Of a DNA stretch of 64,000 nt, positions 37,521 to 48,246 are shown in pieces (the stretch's first letter is position 1; each line of letters starts with the position of its first letter). The notes beneath the pieces were generated by a model. That model saw nothing but the letters and a program-made list of their open reading frames with translations. It was not told the DNA's origin and made no database searches. Position numbers and translations under genes: made by a program. The DNA is taken from assembly GCF_016587435.1 (NCBI RefSeq), contig NZ_BNJJ01000015.1:124001-188000 (forward strand). The letters are read 5' to 3'. This DNA comes from Dictyobacter formicarum. GTDB lineage: Bacteria; Chloroflexota; Ktedonobacteria; Ktedonobacterales; Ktedonobacteraceae.

Positions 37521-38462
37521 TTACGCATGTACAAGAGATTGTAAGCGTGCAAGACTATCGATGTAATCATCTAGATTGGAAGTGACATACTCATCCATAT
37601 CGGGATCGACCATTTCGCTAAAGAAGATCTGCTCAACATCTAACTTGCGCACGCGGTCCAGGTCACGTGCGATTTGATCTGGAGAGCCACCAAGGAAAGG
37701 TCGGCGATTTTCAGGCATAGGAGAGGTGGTGATCAATCCGTTCACACGAACATAAATCTTGAGTGTGGATGGATCGCGTCCAAATTCTTGTGCATACGAG
37801 CGGAATGTACGAATCACTTCTTCCAACCCCTCGAAACTCGTTGTAAGTGGATTGAATCCATCAGCTATACGCGCAGCACGCTTCAGAGCAGCAGTGGAGA
37901 ATCCCCCCATGATAACAGGGATTCCTCCTTTTTGAATAGGTTTGGGGTCAATGAGGGAAGGTGGAATGGTATAGAACTCTCCCTTGAACTGGACCGGATC
38001 AGGTCCCCAGGCTGCACGCATGGCAGCAATGAATTCTTCTGAGCCACGCCCCCGATATTTGCGTGTGACATTCGACGTGATAAACTCCTGTTCCATCCAT
38101 CCCTGACCCAGACCAGCAATGGCTCGCCCATTACTGAACTGATCAAGCGCCGCAAAGCGGCGCGCAAGGACAACCGGTGAATGAAACGGGGTGTTGACGA
38201 TACTGGTACCCAGTTTGATATGCTCAGTTTTAGCTGCAACATAAGAGAGGGTTTCAATAGGCTCAAACGCTATACGATAGTATCTATCAAGAGGCGCGGT
38301 CTTACCTTTGCCAACATAATCAACCTCCGCGAGAGGATAAAGCAAGCGTTCATATGTCCAGAGTCCTTTGTAACCCAGGCGCTCAGCTTCCTGAGCTACG
38401 CGCACAATAGCCTCACGTGAGACAAAATGACCAGATGTAGGTAATGCAACTCCAAGTTCCAT
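37521..38462 (-). CDS. LLM-class F420-dependent oxidoreductase
   Basis: The 313 residues form a luciferase-like TIM barrel: MELGVALPTSGHFVS, AERLGYKGLWTYERLLYP, IKLGTSIVNTPFHSPVVLAR, GLGQGWMEQEF and PVIMGGFSTAALKRAARIADG. These are classic features of F420-dependent LLM enzymes. Length is normal and no signal is present. ATG 38462 follows GGAGGT. The divergent LysR gene is 0.5 kb away with an SDR remnant between, so the LysR protein might have controlled this oxidoreductase. The substrate is unknown. Confidence 0.85.
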   Translation of the reverse strand: MELGVALPTSGHFVSREAIVRVAQEAERLGYKGLWTYERLLYPLAEVDYVGKGKTAPLDRYYRIAFEPIETLSYVAAKTEHIKLGTSIVNTPFHSPVVLARRFAALDQFSNGRAIAGLGQGWMEQEFITSNVTRKYRGRGSEEFIAAMRAAWGPDPVQFKGEFYTIPPSLIDPKPIQKGGIPVIMGGFSTAALKRAARIADGFNPLTTSFEGLEEVIRTFRSYAQEFGRDPSTLKIYVRVNGLITTSPMPENRRPFLGGSPDQIARDLDRVRKLDVEQIFFSEMVDPDMDEYVTSNLDDYIDSLARLQSLVHA

Positions 38463-38623
38463 AATACCTCCTTACAACAGAGCAATAGATGAACCTCTTC
38501 CGGCACCAGCAAGACGCTTCGCCAGTCGCTCTTTTGCTGAAGACACGACTATTGAGCGTTAGGGGTTTCAGTCCTGGTTCTTCTCTCATACTATGACTCA
38601 CTCATTTCTGTTTTTGACTTTCT

Positions 38624-38821
38624 TCATATGCCCTCATCCACGGGCACAGCTTTGCCCCCTTGATTGCGAATATGTGCAGCCAGCACATTCAAACGATCCA
38701 TACGGCATACTGCCAGCACAACGGATGCTCTCTGAGCGGACAGAGCACAAGCCGTTGCCTCACCAATACCGGATGAGGCTCGGTTACTATTGCAACTTTT
38801 TCCCATTAATGAATTATCCAT
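38624..38821 (-). pseudogene. Short-chain dehydrogenase N-terminal remnant
   Basis: The frame contains ASSGIGEATACALSAQRAS and VVLAVCRMDRLNVLAAHIR, the Rossmann N-terminus of a classical SDR with the TGXXXGIG region partly scrambled by a frame change. It ends within 65 codons; the Ser-Tyr-Lys catalytic part is missing. Confidence 0.65.
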
Positions 38822-38987
38822 TACAAAATTCTCCTTTTCTATACTTCTCTTCTATAGAGAAAATATGCTCAATAGAAGCTCTTAACCTTGTGGTTTCATT
38901 GTAGTCTGCTTTGCTTATGCGATACAATACATATATATCCATTTGTTCATGGCATGTAGGCCATAAGAGGAGGAAAGGTCAACGTTA

Positions 38988-39863
38988 ATGGATCTGCTCC
39001 AACTTCGCTATTTTCAGACCGTTGCCCGGCTTGAGCACATGACTCGGGCAGCACAGGAACTCTATATTTCACAATCCTCGCTGAGTAAGACCATTATCCA
39101 TCTTGAACACGAACTGGGCGTCTCGTTGTTCGATCGCCAGGGACGCAGAATCCAACTCAACCAGTATGGCAAAGCGTTTCTTCGGCGGGTCGAGCAGGTA
39201 TTTACCACATTGAATGAAGGACAACGCGAATTGGCTGATCTGGCAGCAGGAAAGCAGGGGCAGGTGGCGATTGCGTCTATGAGTGAGTATCTCCTCCCGG
39301 GTCTCCTCCAGTGCTTTCGTGATAGTCATCCAGGCTTTATCATTCGCCTTTTTAGCAATCCTCGTCAGGTAATATTCGCTCAACTTGAACGCGGAGAGAT
39401 TGATCTCTGCTTCGTTGCCCGCCCAATCGAACAGCCAGGGATAGAGCAAGCGTCATTAATGATGGAGGAAATTGTGCTTGCGGTCCCTCCGGGGCATTGG
39501 CTGGCGGACCGCGAGACAGTCCGTTTGAGCGAAGTTGCGCAAGAGCCTTTTTTAGCACTCAAACAGGAATATAGTCTGCGCAAACTCACTGATACTTTTT
39601 GCCAACAGGCAGGTTTTACTCCACAGGTCGTGTTTGAGGGAGACGAACCTACGGCGCTGTTGCACCTTGTCAATTCTGGACTGGGCATTGCCTTTATTCC
39701 CGCTCTTATCTGGAAGAGTATACCTGAGATAGGAGTCGCCGTCCATATCGAAGAGCCACGCTGTCAGCGAGAATTGCTTCTGCTCTGGTCGAAAGAGCGA
39801 TATCTCTCCGTTGCCGCACGCGAATTTCGCGACTTTATTATCACGTATTTTGCAAATCAATGA
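38988..39863 (+). CDS. LysR-family transcriptional regulator
   Basis: The 291-residue protein has the LysR winged helix (MDLLQLRYFQTVARLEHMTR, QSSLSKTIIHLEHELGVSLF) and a two-lobed effector domain (GQVAIASMSEYLLPGLLQCF, ERGEIDLCFVARPIEQ, LLHLVNSGLGIAFIPALIW). Start and length are normal; AGAGGAGG lies before ATG 38988. LysR proteins bind a co-inducer and act on a divergent gene. The divergent neighbour is a dead SDR stub followed by an intact LLM oxidoreductase. Confidence 0.85.
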   Translation: MDLLQLRYFQTVARLEHMTRAAQELYISQSSLSKTIIHLEHELGVSLFDRQGRRIQLNQYGKAFLRRVEQVFTTLNEGQRELADLAAGKQGQVAIASMSEYLLPGLLQCFRDSHPGFIIRLFSNPRQVIFAQLERGEIDLCFVARPIEQPGIEQASLMMEEIVLAVPPGHWLADRETVRLSEVAQEPFLALKQEYSLRKLTDTFCQQAGFTPQVVFEGDEPTALLHLVNSGLGIAFIPALIWKSIPEIGVAVHIEEPRCQRELLLLWSKERYLSVAAREFRDFIITYFANQ

Positions 39864-40142
39864 AATAGTGACTTCTCAGAGGCTTTCGTCTTTGAAGATA
39901 GAATCAGCCTATTAGGCCGTTTAGGCATAGCTCTCCCTTCAACCTACCTGGTGTCGATGAAAAGCGTGGGTGTTCCCTGTAAACCTCTTACCAGACTCGG
40001 TTGTCCTGACAAGGTTTTAGTCCAATAGGTAGGTCGGGTATGTGTCAAGAGGATCTTGGCGAGGTTTCTTGAGACCTATTCGATTGACTTTGTGAATAGC
40101 ACCAGGTTCTTCCACAAGGATAGTTTACTCCCTTCGCTGGAT

Positions 40143-40203
40143 GCGCTTGAACCACTTAGACAGAATCATTCATCGAATAATTCTGTCTAAGTGGTTCAAG
40201 CGC
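40143..40203. repeat. 24-bp inverted repeat over the kinase stop codon
   Basis: GCGCTTGAACCACTTAGACA begins the left arm (40143-40166). Its exact inverse ends the right arm (40180-40203), with a 13-nt loop. The last codons of the kinase lie in the right arm. No T run follows on the minus strand. Confidence 0.65.
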
Positions 40204-43087
40204 ACCTCATATTGGGAAGGGTGACTGTAAAGGTGGAGCCTTTTCCAACCTCGCTCTCCACCGTGATGGTACCCTCATGGTCCTTGACGATCCTGGCCAC
40301 AATGTAGAGCCCCATGCCCAGACCGGCAATCCCTTTCTGTCTGGGATTGGCGACCCGATAGAAGCGTTCAAAGATTTTCTCGCACTGTTCTCGCGGAATG
40401 CCGAGGCCATGATCGCGCACCCGAACTGTGATCACATCTTCAGTGGTGTCCATCTCCACTTCGACCGTCTTTGCCTGGGGGGAGTATTTGATGGCGTTGC
40501 TGATCAGGTTGGTGAAGACCTGTCCCAGGCGGTCTCGATCCCCGATCATGTAGGCTCTCGCTGGTGCACGTACCACAATACTATGGTCTGGATTGCTGTG
40601 TTGCAAGGTGTCGGTGATCTCCCGGAGGAGTTCGTTGAGATCCACTCGCTCCTGCCGATACTCCAGCTTGCCTGCCTGGATCTTGGAGACATCCAGTAAC
40701 TCTCCGATCAGACGTTCGAGTTGCTTGATGGGCCCCTCCAGGGTGGAAAGCGCTGTAACCACCTCATAATGTGATTGTTTTTCCTGTCGTTTGCGCGCCA
40801 GCTGGATCTGCATCTTCAAGGTCGTGAGCGGATTCCTTAGTTCGTGACTCGCCATATTGATAAAGTCATCCTTGCGTTGTCTAGCTCCTTGCGCGCCGAA
40901 TTATCCAGCACAAAGCCGATCGTGTAGAGTGGGTCGAGTTGTAAGGCCACGACTCCCACGAGCACCGGAAGGCGGCTGCCATCTTGACAGATATATTCTT
41001 TCTCGTAGGGCGTTCCATATTGGTGGACAACGAGTTCCTGGCGTTCCTGTTGGGTGCGAGCCAGATACTCTGGAGGCGTCATCTGCATCCAGTTGATGCG
41101 CCCAGCGCACAAATCTTCCCGGCTATAGCCAGTCATGCGCAGATAGGTGTCATTGGCATCCACCACCTGCTCATCTTCGGCGAGAAAGGTCCCAATAATC
41201 CTGGAGTTCATCAGGACGTTGACGCGTTCCTGGCTCTGGCGCAAGGCTTCCTCCAGGCGTTTCTGCTCCTCAATGTCGGTGCTGGTGCCAAACCACTTGA
41301 CGATGTGACCTCCTTCGTCACGCACTGGCAGGCCACGGGTTAAGAACCAGTGATACGTACCAGTCTGACGATTCTTGAGACGGTATTCATTCTCATACGG
41401 CTCACCCGTTTCCAGCGACTGGTGCCGAAGCGCCAATGTGCGCTCAATATCCGCAGGATGGACAAACTGACGCCAGAAATTGTCCCCACTGAGCTCAAAA
41501 TCGGGCTGCATCCAGTCACGATACCGTTGATTCGCATACTCGAGACGACCATTGGATTGGATAGTCCAGACCAACTGTGGTACCGCTTCGGCAAGCATGC
41601 GCCAGTTCTCCTCACTGATTTTGCTTCTCTCTTCGGCCTGTTTCTGGTCCTCGATGTCGGTGCTGGTGCCAAACCATTTGAGGATCTGGCCTGTTGCATC
41701 ACGCACCGGCATAGCGCGACCTAAGAACCAGCGATAGCCTCCTGTTTTGCCGTCCTTGAAACGATATTCGATCTCAAAGGGTTCTCCCGAGGCGCGCATG
41801 ACGCCAGAGCGACAGCGTGCGTTGATAATCGTCGGGGTGGAGGGCCTGGAGCCAGCCATCCCCTTGTGTTTGTTCAGGGGTCATGCCAGTATAGTCATAC
41901 CAACGCTGGTTGCCATATTCACTTGAGCCATCGGGGTGCATCATCCAGACAAATTGGGGGATAGCATCGATCAGGACACGCAGTTCTTCTTCAGCCTGCT
42001 TTTTCTCATGAATATCGATGCTGGTGCCAAACCACCTGATGATCTGACCTGCTTCATCACGCATGGGCACAGCACGGGCTAAAAACCAGTGATAGGTTCC
42101 GGTTGTGTGCTGGCGCAGGCGCTCTTCCGTTTCATACACCTCGCCGGTCCGGACAGCGCGCTGCCAGGCCGCGAGGACGCGTGGTCGGTCCTCCAGATGG
42201 AGACACTCCGTCCATCCTTCCCCCTGGGCTTCTTCACTGGTCAGTCCCGTATAGTCGCGGTACCGTTGATTCACAGAGTCATTGGAGCCGTCCGGTCGCG
42301 CGGTCCAGACCAACTGGGGGATGGCATCGATCAGAGCATGGATTTCCGCTTCGGTGCGCTTGCGGGCAGTGATGTCGTTGCCAACCATGACGAGGTAGGC
42401 GATGTGATGATCCGCATCTCGATGCGGAGTGATCACGACGTCAAGGTAACGGTCTAGGCCTTCCCGGGGCTGAGCCACCGTCTCGAACCGCACCGTTTCG
42501 CCTCTGCTGGCGCGTTTGAGGGCGGCGTGCAACTGCTCTTGACTCCGAGGGGAAAATGACCACCAGGGGGCTTCGGCCAGCGGTTGGCCAATGATCTCCT
42601 CGCGTCGGAAGTGCGCATCGGCGAAGGGGACCGCATTGATCTCCAGGACGAGCCCCTCAGGGGTCAGCAGAGCGATCCGGCTCTGCAAGCTATCCAGGTC
42701 ATCGATGCAGAGGCATTTGCCCTGAGTCACTCCCTCCTGCTGTCGGGTTGGTTCTTTCCGCTCTTGGAACTGCATCAGCAGCCCTCCACCAGCCGGAGCG
42801 AGCTGCACGTGCAGCCAGGTGTGGGTGATGGAAGAACAATACTCCACCTCGGTGAGTTCTTGACGTTGTGTGCTCGTGCGCACGGCCTGGTAGAGCGTGG
42901 AGCTTACCAGATGGGGCACGCTGCGCCAGAAGGAGGTTCCAAGGAATGCTTCTGGTGCTGCTCTGGTTATGGCCTGTGCACGTGCATTGGCATAGACAAT
43001 CGTGTCGGTGTCATTGAGGACAAAGACGGCACCGGGCAGTGCCTCTAGAATCTGTCGGAGATGGTTGGTCTGATTGGTAGTGGACAT
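40196..43087 (-). pseudogene. Multi-PAS sensor histidine kinase with two frameshifts
   Basis: Three overlapping frames make one kinase of about 960 residues. Frame 1 (from MSTTNQTNHL at 43087) holds four PAS domains, the last with YDYTGMTPEQTQGDGW and HPDDYQRT. A shift near 41805 leads to frame 2 with two more PAS domains (VPQLVWTIQSNGRLEYANQR; RMTGYSREDLCAG). A shift near 40865 leads to frame 3 with the H-box MASHELRNPLTTL, N-box FTNLISNAIKYSP and G-boxes DHGLGIP and GLGMGLYIVA. No membrane segment is present, so it would sense cytoplasmic signals. No response regulator is adjacent. Either two real lesions or sequencing errors. Confidence 0.75.
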
Positions 43088-43234
43088 ATGGCGATAACGA
43101 TCCCTTTCATGCACTCCCCATCCCTGAGAACGAAGCCGCATTCCTGCTCGAAGCTCAACATGTCTTCTCTCATGATGTGATATTTTCAAGCGACAAGCAA
43201 GCTGTACCATACTATCCCCGGTGCCATCATGTGG

Positions 43235-43375
43235 GTTTCAACGCAAGCGTAGACAGAGAAGAAACTGATCTGAACTGATTTTGGCAGGGCGATATGGTTT
43301 TTCTACGCGTGGGCTGATGGATCTCACTTTTCTACGCTTACGTTGAAACGCACGAGAGAATGCATTCTCTCGTGC
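43235..43375. repeat. MITE-like inverted repeat followed by a 26-bp palindrome
   Basis: GTTTCAACGCAAGCGTAGA (43235-43253) is inverted at 43331-43349 with one mismatch, bounding 115 bp. Immediately after, 43350-43375 is a perfect palindrome with half GCACGAGAGAATG. No coding frame is convincing here. Confidence 0.6.
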
Positions 43376-43534
43376 TGCGTGCGTTTGACTGCGCCGAACC
43401 CTGGTAGGGAAAAGGACGACCGGACAAATCCCCGCCTGCTGGAGAGCCGGGGAGCGTGTTCGGCTGGGAGAGGGAGAGGCACGGGAAAGGATGGATATCC
43501 TGGTGGTGCGCTGGAGTGCGCGGCGCTGAGTGGA

Positions 43535-43849
43535 TCAGTGGTGCGGGAGTGCGGAGGAGAGCAGGAGCGTGGCGTGGTCGGTCTGCGCGACCCAGGCAAG
43601 GGTGTTCTCGTCGTCGGCGTCGGTCGTATCCTCGTTGGGGTCACCGATGGCGAGCAGATCGAGTTCGGGGTCAATGCGGCACACGGAGAGCCAGGTGGGG
43701 GCCAGACAGGTGTGTCCGGTTGGCAGCAGCGATCCGGAGACAAAGAGATAGCACGCTGTCTGGAATTGCGCCTGGAAGGCGACGACGGCCCGCTGGATCT
43801 GGCGTGCGGAGCGTGGCAAACGGAGCCGAACACATTCCTCTCGTCGCAT
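43535..43849 (-). CDS. Hypothetical protein, perhaps frameshifted at its start
   Basis: The frame encodes 104 residues (VRLRLPRSARQIQRAVVAFQ, then ACYLFVSGSLLPTG, then an acidic IGDPNEDTTDADDEN stretch) with credible protein-like composition. The overlapping upstream frame gives WLRRAEEGVEVYENLCRKLR, which joins smoothly if one base is shifted near 43845. The intact gene may therefore begin near 44000. Opposite-strand frames here are long only because of high GC. No family is recognised. Confidence 0.4.
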   Translation of the reverse strand: MRREECVRLRLPRSARQIQRAVVAFQAQFQTACYLFVSGSLLPTGHTCLAPTWLSVCRIDPELDLLAIGDPNEDTTDADDENTLAWVAQTDHATLLLSSALPHH

Positions 43850-44044
43850 AGCGGAGCTTGCGACAGAGATTCTCGTAGACCTCTACACCTTCTTCCGCCC
43901 GCCTAAGCCATATCATCAATTGTTTGTGCTCGACCCAACCGAGGAGCATCAAGCTCCCTCGCCCAGCCGTCCATGACGAGCAATGAGCATCGCATACATG
44001 GGGAGCAATTGATCTTGCATGAAGGTGCATGAGGATGTCGGAAT

Positions 44045-44513
44045 TCATTCCTTGTGATTCTGGAGAGGTGTTAGAGGCGTTCTCCCAATCGTGTGTTGGT
44101 CAGAACGCGTGCTCTTGTCTTGGTACAGATAGCCATCCTGGGGCGGCAGTATTGAGGACGCAGGCGTGCCAGGCTGGGCCTCTTTGAGAAGTGTGGACAC
44201 GGACTCGCCCTTGTCGGGGGCAAAGGCTGCGATATACACAAGCCTCACGACCTGTGGATCGTTGCCAGCTTCGGTGATCACCGCTCCTCCGTAGGAGTTG
44301 GCCGACGAGAATCACCGGGCCGGCCTGCGCGTGAACAATGCGTTTGGTTGCGGCGACATCATCGGCCAGCGAGATCGTTGGATTCTGGACGATAGCGACA
44401 TGGTAACCGTCCTTCTTCAGGATCTTATAAACGCCCTCCCAACTGGACCCGTCCACGAAGGAACCATGGACAAGAACGATCGTTATTTCCGCCGGATGAG
44501 ATATTCCAGCCAT
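44045..44513 (-). pseudogene. Alpha/beta hydrolase, N-terminal part with frameshift
   Basis: The frame starts ITIVLVHGSFVDGSSWEGVY, reaches AGPVILVG, then loses register at an extra A near 44294. Restoring it gives GHSYGGAVITEAG (nucleophile Ser) and LVYIAAFAPDKGESVSTLL. The protein stops after about 150 residues without the cap and His region. It is dead by frameshift and 3' truncation. Confidence 0.65.
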
Positions 44514-44645
44514 GATGATTTCCTTTCTGCTGTATTACATTATGAACCATTTGCTATTACTATATACGAGGGAGGACCAGGACCTGAATGTCTTCCGACT
44601 CTATGATGCATCGTATGTTTTGTCAGGATCGCACCGGCAGGCCCA

Positions 44646-46058
44646 TTAGAGGGCAGCATCTGCCTTTTGATCGTTCATTTCAGGAAATCGAAGTTGCACG
44701 ACGGAATCGTCAGAACGCTTCATCTTTCGTTTGTGCCGTGCGGGTTGGGGCATCACCAAGAGCCACGAGGTCTCACCACGTTGCCACAGGTGAAGTTGAG
44801 GGCTGCGAAAAGAGGTTTCGATACGCCGAGGGTTCTTCACTGCTTCGATGTTCTTATGATCGGGCGAAAAGTGGAGCGTATATTCTGAGAGCATCGTGGC
44901 CTGGTATTCAATGGTTCCCCAGGATCGGATGCGTTCTTTACGAATACCAAGCATCTCATACAGTTCTAGGGCGACATGAGCGTAGAAGATTCCACCCTCA
45001 TCGGTCACAATGGCTTCTGGTGCCCCATAGCGACGAATGGCATCAGCCAAGACCATGAGGTAGTCCCATTGATTTTGCGTTCTTGAGATGGTGGAGGAGA
45101 GCACCATCCGCGAAAAATTCTCAAAAATGGTGATCACGTAGACCGGCCTGGGGTTTTCGAGCAGATGCTCTTCAATATATCTGACATCACAGCTCCAATA
45201 CTCATGACGCCTGGAGGCTTTAAATGGCATCTCTCGCTTGAGACGCGGAGAACGCGGGGGCTTCTCGATGCCATAGATCTGTCGATTCGCAGCCATGATG
45301 CGGGCACAGGTAGCAGGACTCACCTCGATTCCCAGCCGTTTGAGCGTCGTATGCATCCGCCACTTTCCGAGCAGAGGATTCTTCTGGAGCTTCCTGACTT
45401 CATTCGTAACTTTGAGCGTGACCTTGCGCGGTCCCTTGCGTGCTCTAGACTTTGGTTCTAAGCCTGCCACTCCTTCCTCCGTCCAGCGCTGGAGCGTGGC
45501 GTAAATGGTTGGGCGAGTGGTTTGTAGATACTCTGCAATGGATGTAATGGACTATCCCTCGCTATGGAGCCGAACCACCACGAGTTTGCGTTCCTCTGGA
45601 TCAGCGATCAGGTGCCAGGGTTGGTAGCGTCGCTCTCGCTTCTTGGGCGGGGGAGAGTTCGTGGCGATGCGTTTGATACTCTTATGGTCTGGCCTTCTTC
45701 CATAACGAATGTAGCAAATCTCAGCAATTTCTCGCCAGGACATCGTCGGTAATTCAGCATGCAGGTCCACGATGTGTTGGCGGATCTCGGGTGGGAGCGT
45801 TTTTGAGGTTTCTCTTTCCCCGCCTTGTTCCTCGGAAGGAAACAGGCTCGCCATCCTATAGCGTTCAAATTCATCGGCTTTACGGGCAAGCGTACGCTGA
45901 GGGACATCGATTTCTTTGGCTCGCTCCCCTGGGGTTTCGTGGAACAGGACGAGGGGTCTGATTTGCTCGTACAACTCCTGCTCAGGCCACAGCGTCCATT
46001 GCTTGATCGAGGTCCACCCCTCAGTGCACTCTCGACGATTGCGTTTCGGTCCAGGCAT
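44646..46058 (-). pseudogene. IS481-like transposase with in-frame TAG
   Basis: The first part (from MPGPKRNRRE at 46058) holds a DNA-binding region (PTMSWREIAEICYIRYGRRP). It meets TAG at 45552-45554 in HSEG-stop-SITSIAEYL, where Trp is usual. The frame continues with TTRPTIYATLQRWTEEG and an rve integrase core: WSCDVRYIEEHL (Asp), APEAIVTDEGGIFY (Asp). The Glu region looks altered. The same-frame stop and unusual C-terminus indicate decay. Confidence 0.65.
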
Positions 46059-46249
46059 CTCCCCCTGCCTTCCAATCCAACAACACTTACTTCAAGCGTA
46101 CCCAATCCTCAAAAGGTTGCAAGGAATCAGGAAATGTTAGCCAGTTTGGACTCCCCATCTACGTAAAGCATGTTACGAGACACACTCCTTACTTGACAGG
46201 AACGAAGGAACATACACCACTTGTCTTAACAACACATCTTTTCCTCTCT

Positions 46250-47110
46250 TCAGGCAGTCTGGAAGCTCTGTAAGTGCTCAGAAATGAACGTGGTTGCCGT
46301 ACAAGGCTTGTGGCCTGTGACCTCATCCACAACCGGGGTAACCAGGTCCCCACCGCCCTGACGATAAAACTGTAGCAGCGTAACAACCGCATGCGCCGTC
46401 CAGGGGGAGTAAAGCCCCAGGAATGCTTTTTCTGCCTCCTCGTCAGAGATGGTTGCGTAGTGAACCGGGGTATGCAATAACGAAGAGAATATCTCCGCCA
46501 GTTGTGTGCACGTGATCGCCTCTGGACCGGTCGCATCATATTCCTTGTACTGGTATTTCTCCTCGCCGAGCAGATGTGCCGCAACAGCGCCGATATCACG
46601 TGCATCAACGTAGCTCATACGTGCATCCGCCAGCGGAGCATACATCATCCCCTGAGTGATAATTGGCCGGGCATACATTGGCTCAAAGTTTTGCATTAGA
46701 AAAAGTGTACGTAGAATTGTGTACGGTACCCCTAAGGCACGAATTGCGTCCTCAGCTTTCCCATGATATTGCAGTAATGGACTCGACGATCGAGGGTCCG
46801 CCCCTATTTCAGATTGTTTGACGAGGTGACGTATACCGGCTTTTTTACCTTCCTGTGCCCATAACACCTCGGTTTCTAAGAGATGCTCTGTGACCGGAGT
46901 AATGAGATAAATGCTCTCGATTCCTTGCAGTGCCTGCGTAACGCTCGCTTGCTCCGTCATATCACCTAAAAAAGCTTCCACTCCCTGAGCCTGTAATTTC
47001 GCGGCATCAACCGGTTTACGCACGAAGGCACGTACTGGAACCTTCCTTGCCAGAAGCTCTTTAATGATGGCCTTCCCAACAGCGCTTGTCGCACCTGTAA
47101 CAAGAATCAT
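46250..47110 (-). CDS. NmrA-like NAD(P)-binding protein
   Basis: The 286 residues start with the Rossmann motif MILVTGATSAVGKAIIKELL, followed by VRAFVRKPVDAAKL and GDMTEQASVTQALQGIESIY, and a C-terminal half like NmrA/HSCARG proteins. Such proteins sense the NADP(H) state or reduce quinones; the Tyr-Lys catalytic pair of SDRs is not evident. A truncated alcohol dehydrogenase start (47146-47289) lies just upstream on the same strand, so an operon was probably cut here. Confidence 0.8.
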   Translation of the reverse strand: MILVTGATSAVGKAIIKELLARKVPVRAFVRKPVDAAKLQAQGVEAFLGDMTEQASVTQALQGIESIYLITPVTEHLLETEVLWAQEGKKAGIRHLVKQSEIGADPRSSSPLLQYHGKAEDAIRALGVPYTILRTLFLMQNFEPMYARPIITQGMMYAPLADARMSYVDARDIGAVAAHLLGEEKYQYKEYDATGPEAITCTQLAEIFSSLLHTPVHYATISDEEAEKAFLGLYSPWTAHAVVTLLQFYRQGGGDLVTPVVDEVTGHKPCTATTFISEHLQSFQTA

Positions 47111-47145
47111 TGCTCATATTCCTCCTTTCCTTCATTCGGTGGTTT

Positions 47146-47289
47146 TCAGGTTTCCGACCAGGGAGGTTCCTGCCACATCACACTTACCACATGGACACGA
47201 ATCAGGACTTCTCCCATTCCTGGCCGAGATTGTGGCGCATCTTCGAACGTCAGGTGGTCATTCTGACCATCTAGGCAAATGACTTTCAT
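47146..47289 (-). pseudogene. MDR-family dehydrogenase N-terminal stub, 47 codons
   Basis: ATG 47289, preceded by AAGGAG, opens MKVICLDGQNDHLTFEDAPQ, then RPGMGEVLIRVHVVSVMWQE, and stops at TGA 47146-47148 after WSET. This is the first 45 residues of a quinone reductase-type MDR enzyme. The next residue in relatives is often Trp, so the stop may be another TGG-to-TGA change followed by deletion. Confidence 0.5.
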
Positions 47290-47490
47290 CGTTCACATGT
47301 CTCCTTGTTATTCCCCATTCTTCCAGAGCATTTCCACGCTGATCTCTCCAGCAGGACCTACGCATGACCCAACGAAATGCCGCAGACGCCGAGAAGTCTT
47401 GAGCTAAAGGGGAGCTTCTGAACGGATACATACCTGCATATGGCTCCGAAGTGCTTTACCTGGCAAAATTATAGAATGATAATGGTCTTC

Positions 47491-48246
47491 CTAAAACTCC
47501 TTCCAGGTCATCAGACCTGTCGCGTGATTGGGGGTCAGAATGGAGTTGGAACTGAGCGCGCTGAACAGCGGGTCGGAGAACGGCTCCGCGCGCACGACTG
47601 CCGTCCGACCACGGCTCTGTAAATAGGCTTGCGTCATCTCCTCGATGGTGAGGACCTGCGGTCCGCCAAACTCCACCACGCGGTAGAGCGGCCCGAGTTC
47701 TGCGATGGCGACCAAGCGATCAGCCACTTCACCGCTATTGATGGACTGCATGTGCACACCAGCGGGAACCCTTACCTCTGTTTCGCTCCGGGCCAAGAGC
47801 GATTCGATAATGGATTGTGCGAAGCTATGGTACTGCGTGGCACGCAGGATGCTCCAAGGGAGGCCGGATTGCAACACGATCTGTTCCGCCTCATATTTCT
47901 TCTGGTAGTAGAAGAAATCGCTCGCCTCGACGCCCACAATGGAGATGTAGATGAGATGCGGCGAACCGCTTTCTTTTGCTGAAGTCACCAGCGCCCGCGT
48001 GCCTTCGACATCTACCCCCTGCGTGTCTTTCAGACTGGTGGCACAATGGATAATCGCATCCACGCCAGCAACGGCCTCGTGTAAGCCTATGCGCGATGCC
48101 ATGTCCCCATAGACGCGCAGTCCCTGCGACTGCGGGGAAGCTGGCCGCGAACTCATGATGCGCACGCGATGATGCCCCTGCAGCAAGCGTGTGACCACCT
48201 GGCTGCCAAGCCCTCCTGTTCCACCTGTGACCAAGACTGTTGACAT
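47491..48246 (-). CDS. NmrA/SDR-type NAD(P)-binding protein
   Basis: The 251 residues begin MSTVLVTGGTGGLGSQVVTR with a Rossmann glycine motif, then VDAIIHCATSLKDTQGVDVE, LIYISIVGVEASDFFYYQKK (Tyr and Lys in YYQKK) and LPWSILRATQYHSF. This is the atypical-SDR, NmrA-related group. ATG 48246 is chosen for AGAGGAG in front of it; the longer in-frame start at 48438 adds unlikely sequence. It probably reduces a small carbonyl or quinone. Confidence 0.8.
   Translation of the reverse strand: MSTVLVTGGTGGLGSQVVTRLLQGHHRVRIMSSRPASPQSQGLRVYGDMASRIGLHEAVAGVDAIIHCATSLKDTQGVDVEGTRALVTSAKESGSPHLIYISIVGVEASDFFYYQKKYEAEQIVLQSGLPWSILRATQYHSFAQSIIESLLARSETEVRVPAGVHMQSINSGEVADRLVAIAELGPLYRVVEFGGPQVLTIEEMTQAYLQSRGRTAVVRAEPFSDPLFSALSSNSILTPNHATGLMTWKEF

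Noticed and set aside
43343..43906. Plus-strand 187-residue Gly-rich frame
   Set aside because: Low-complexity Gly/Arg composition typical of an antisense shadow; the minus-strand frame has better protein character.
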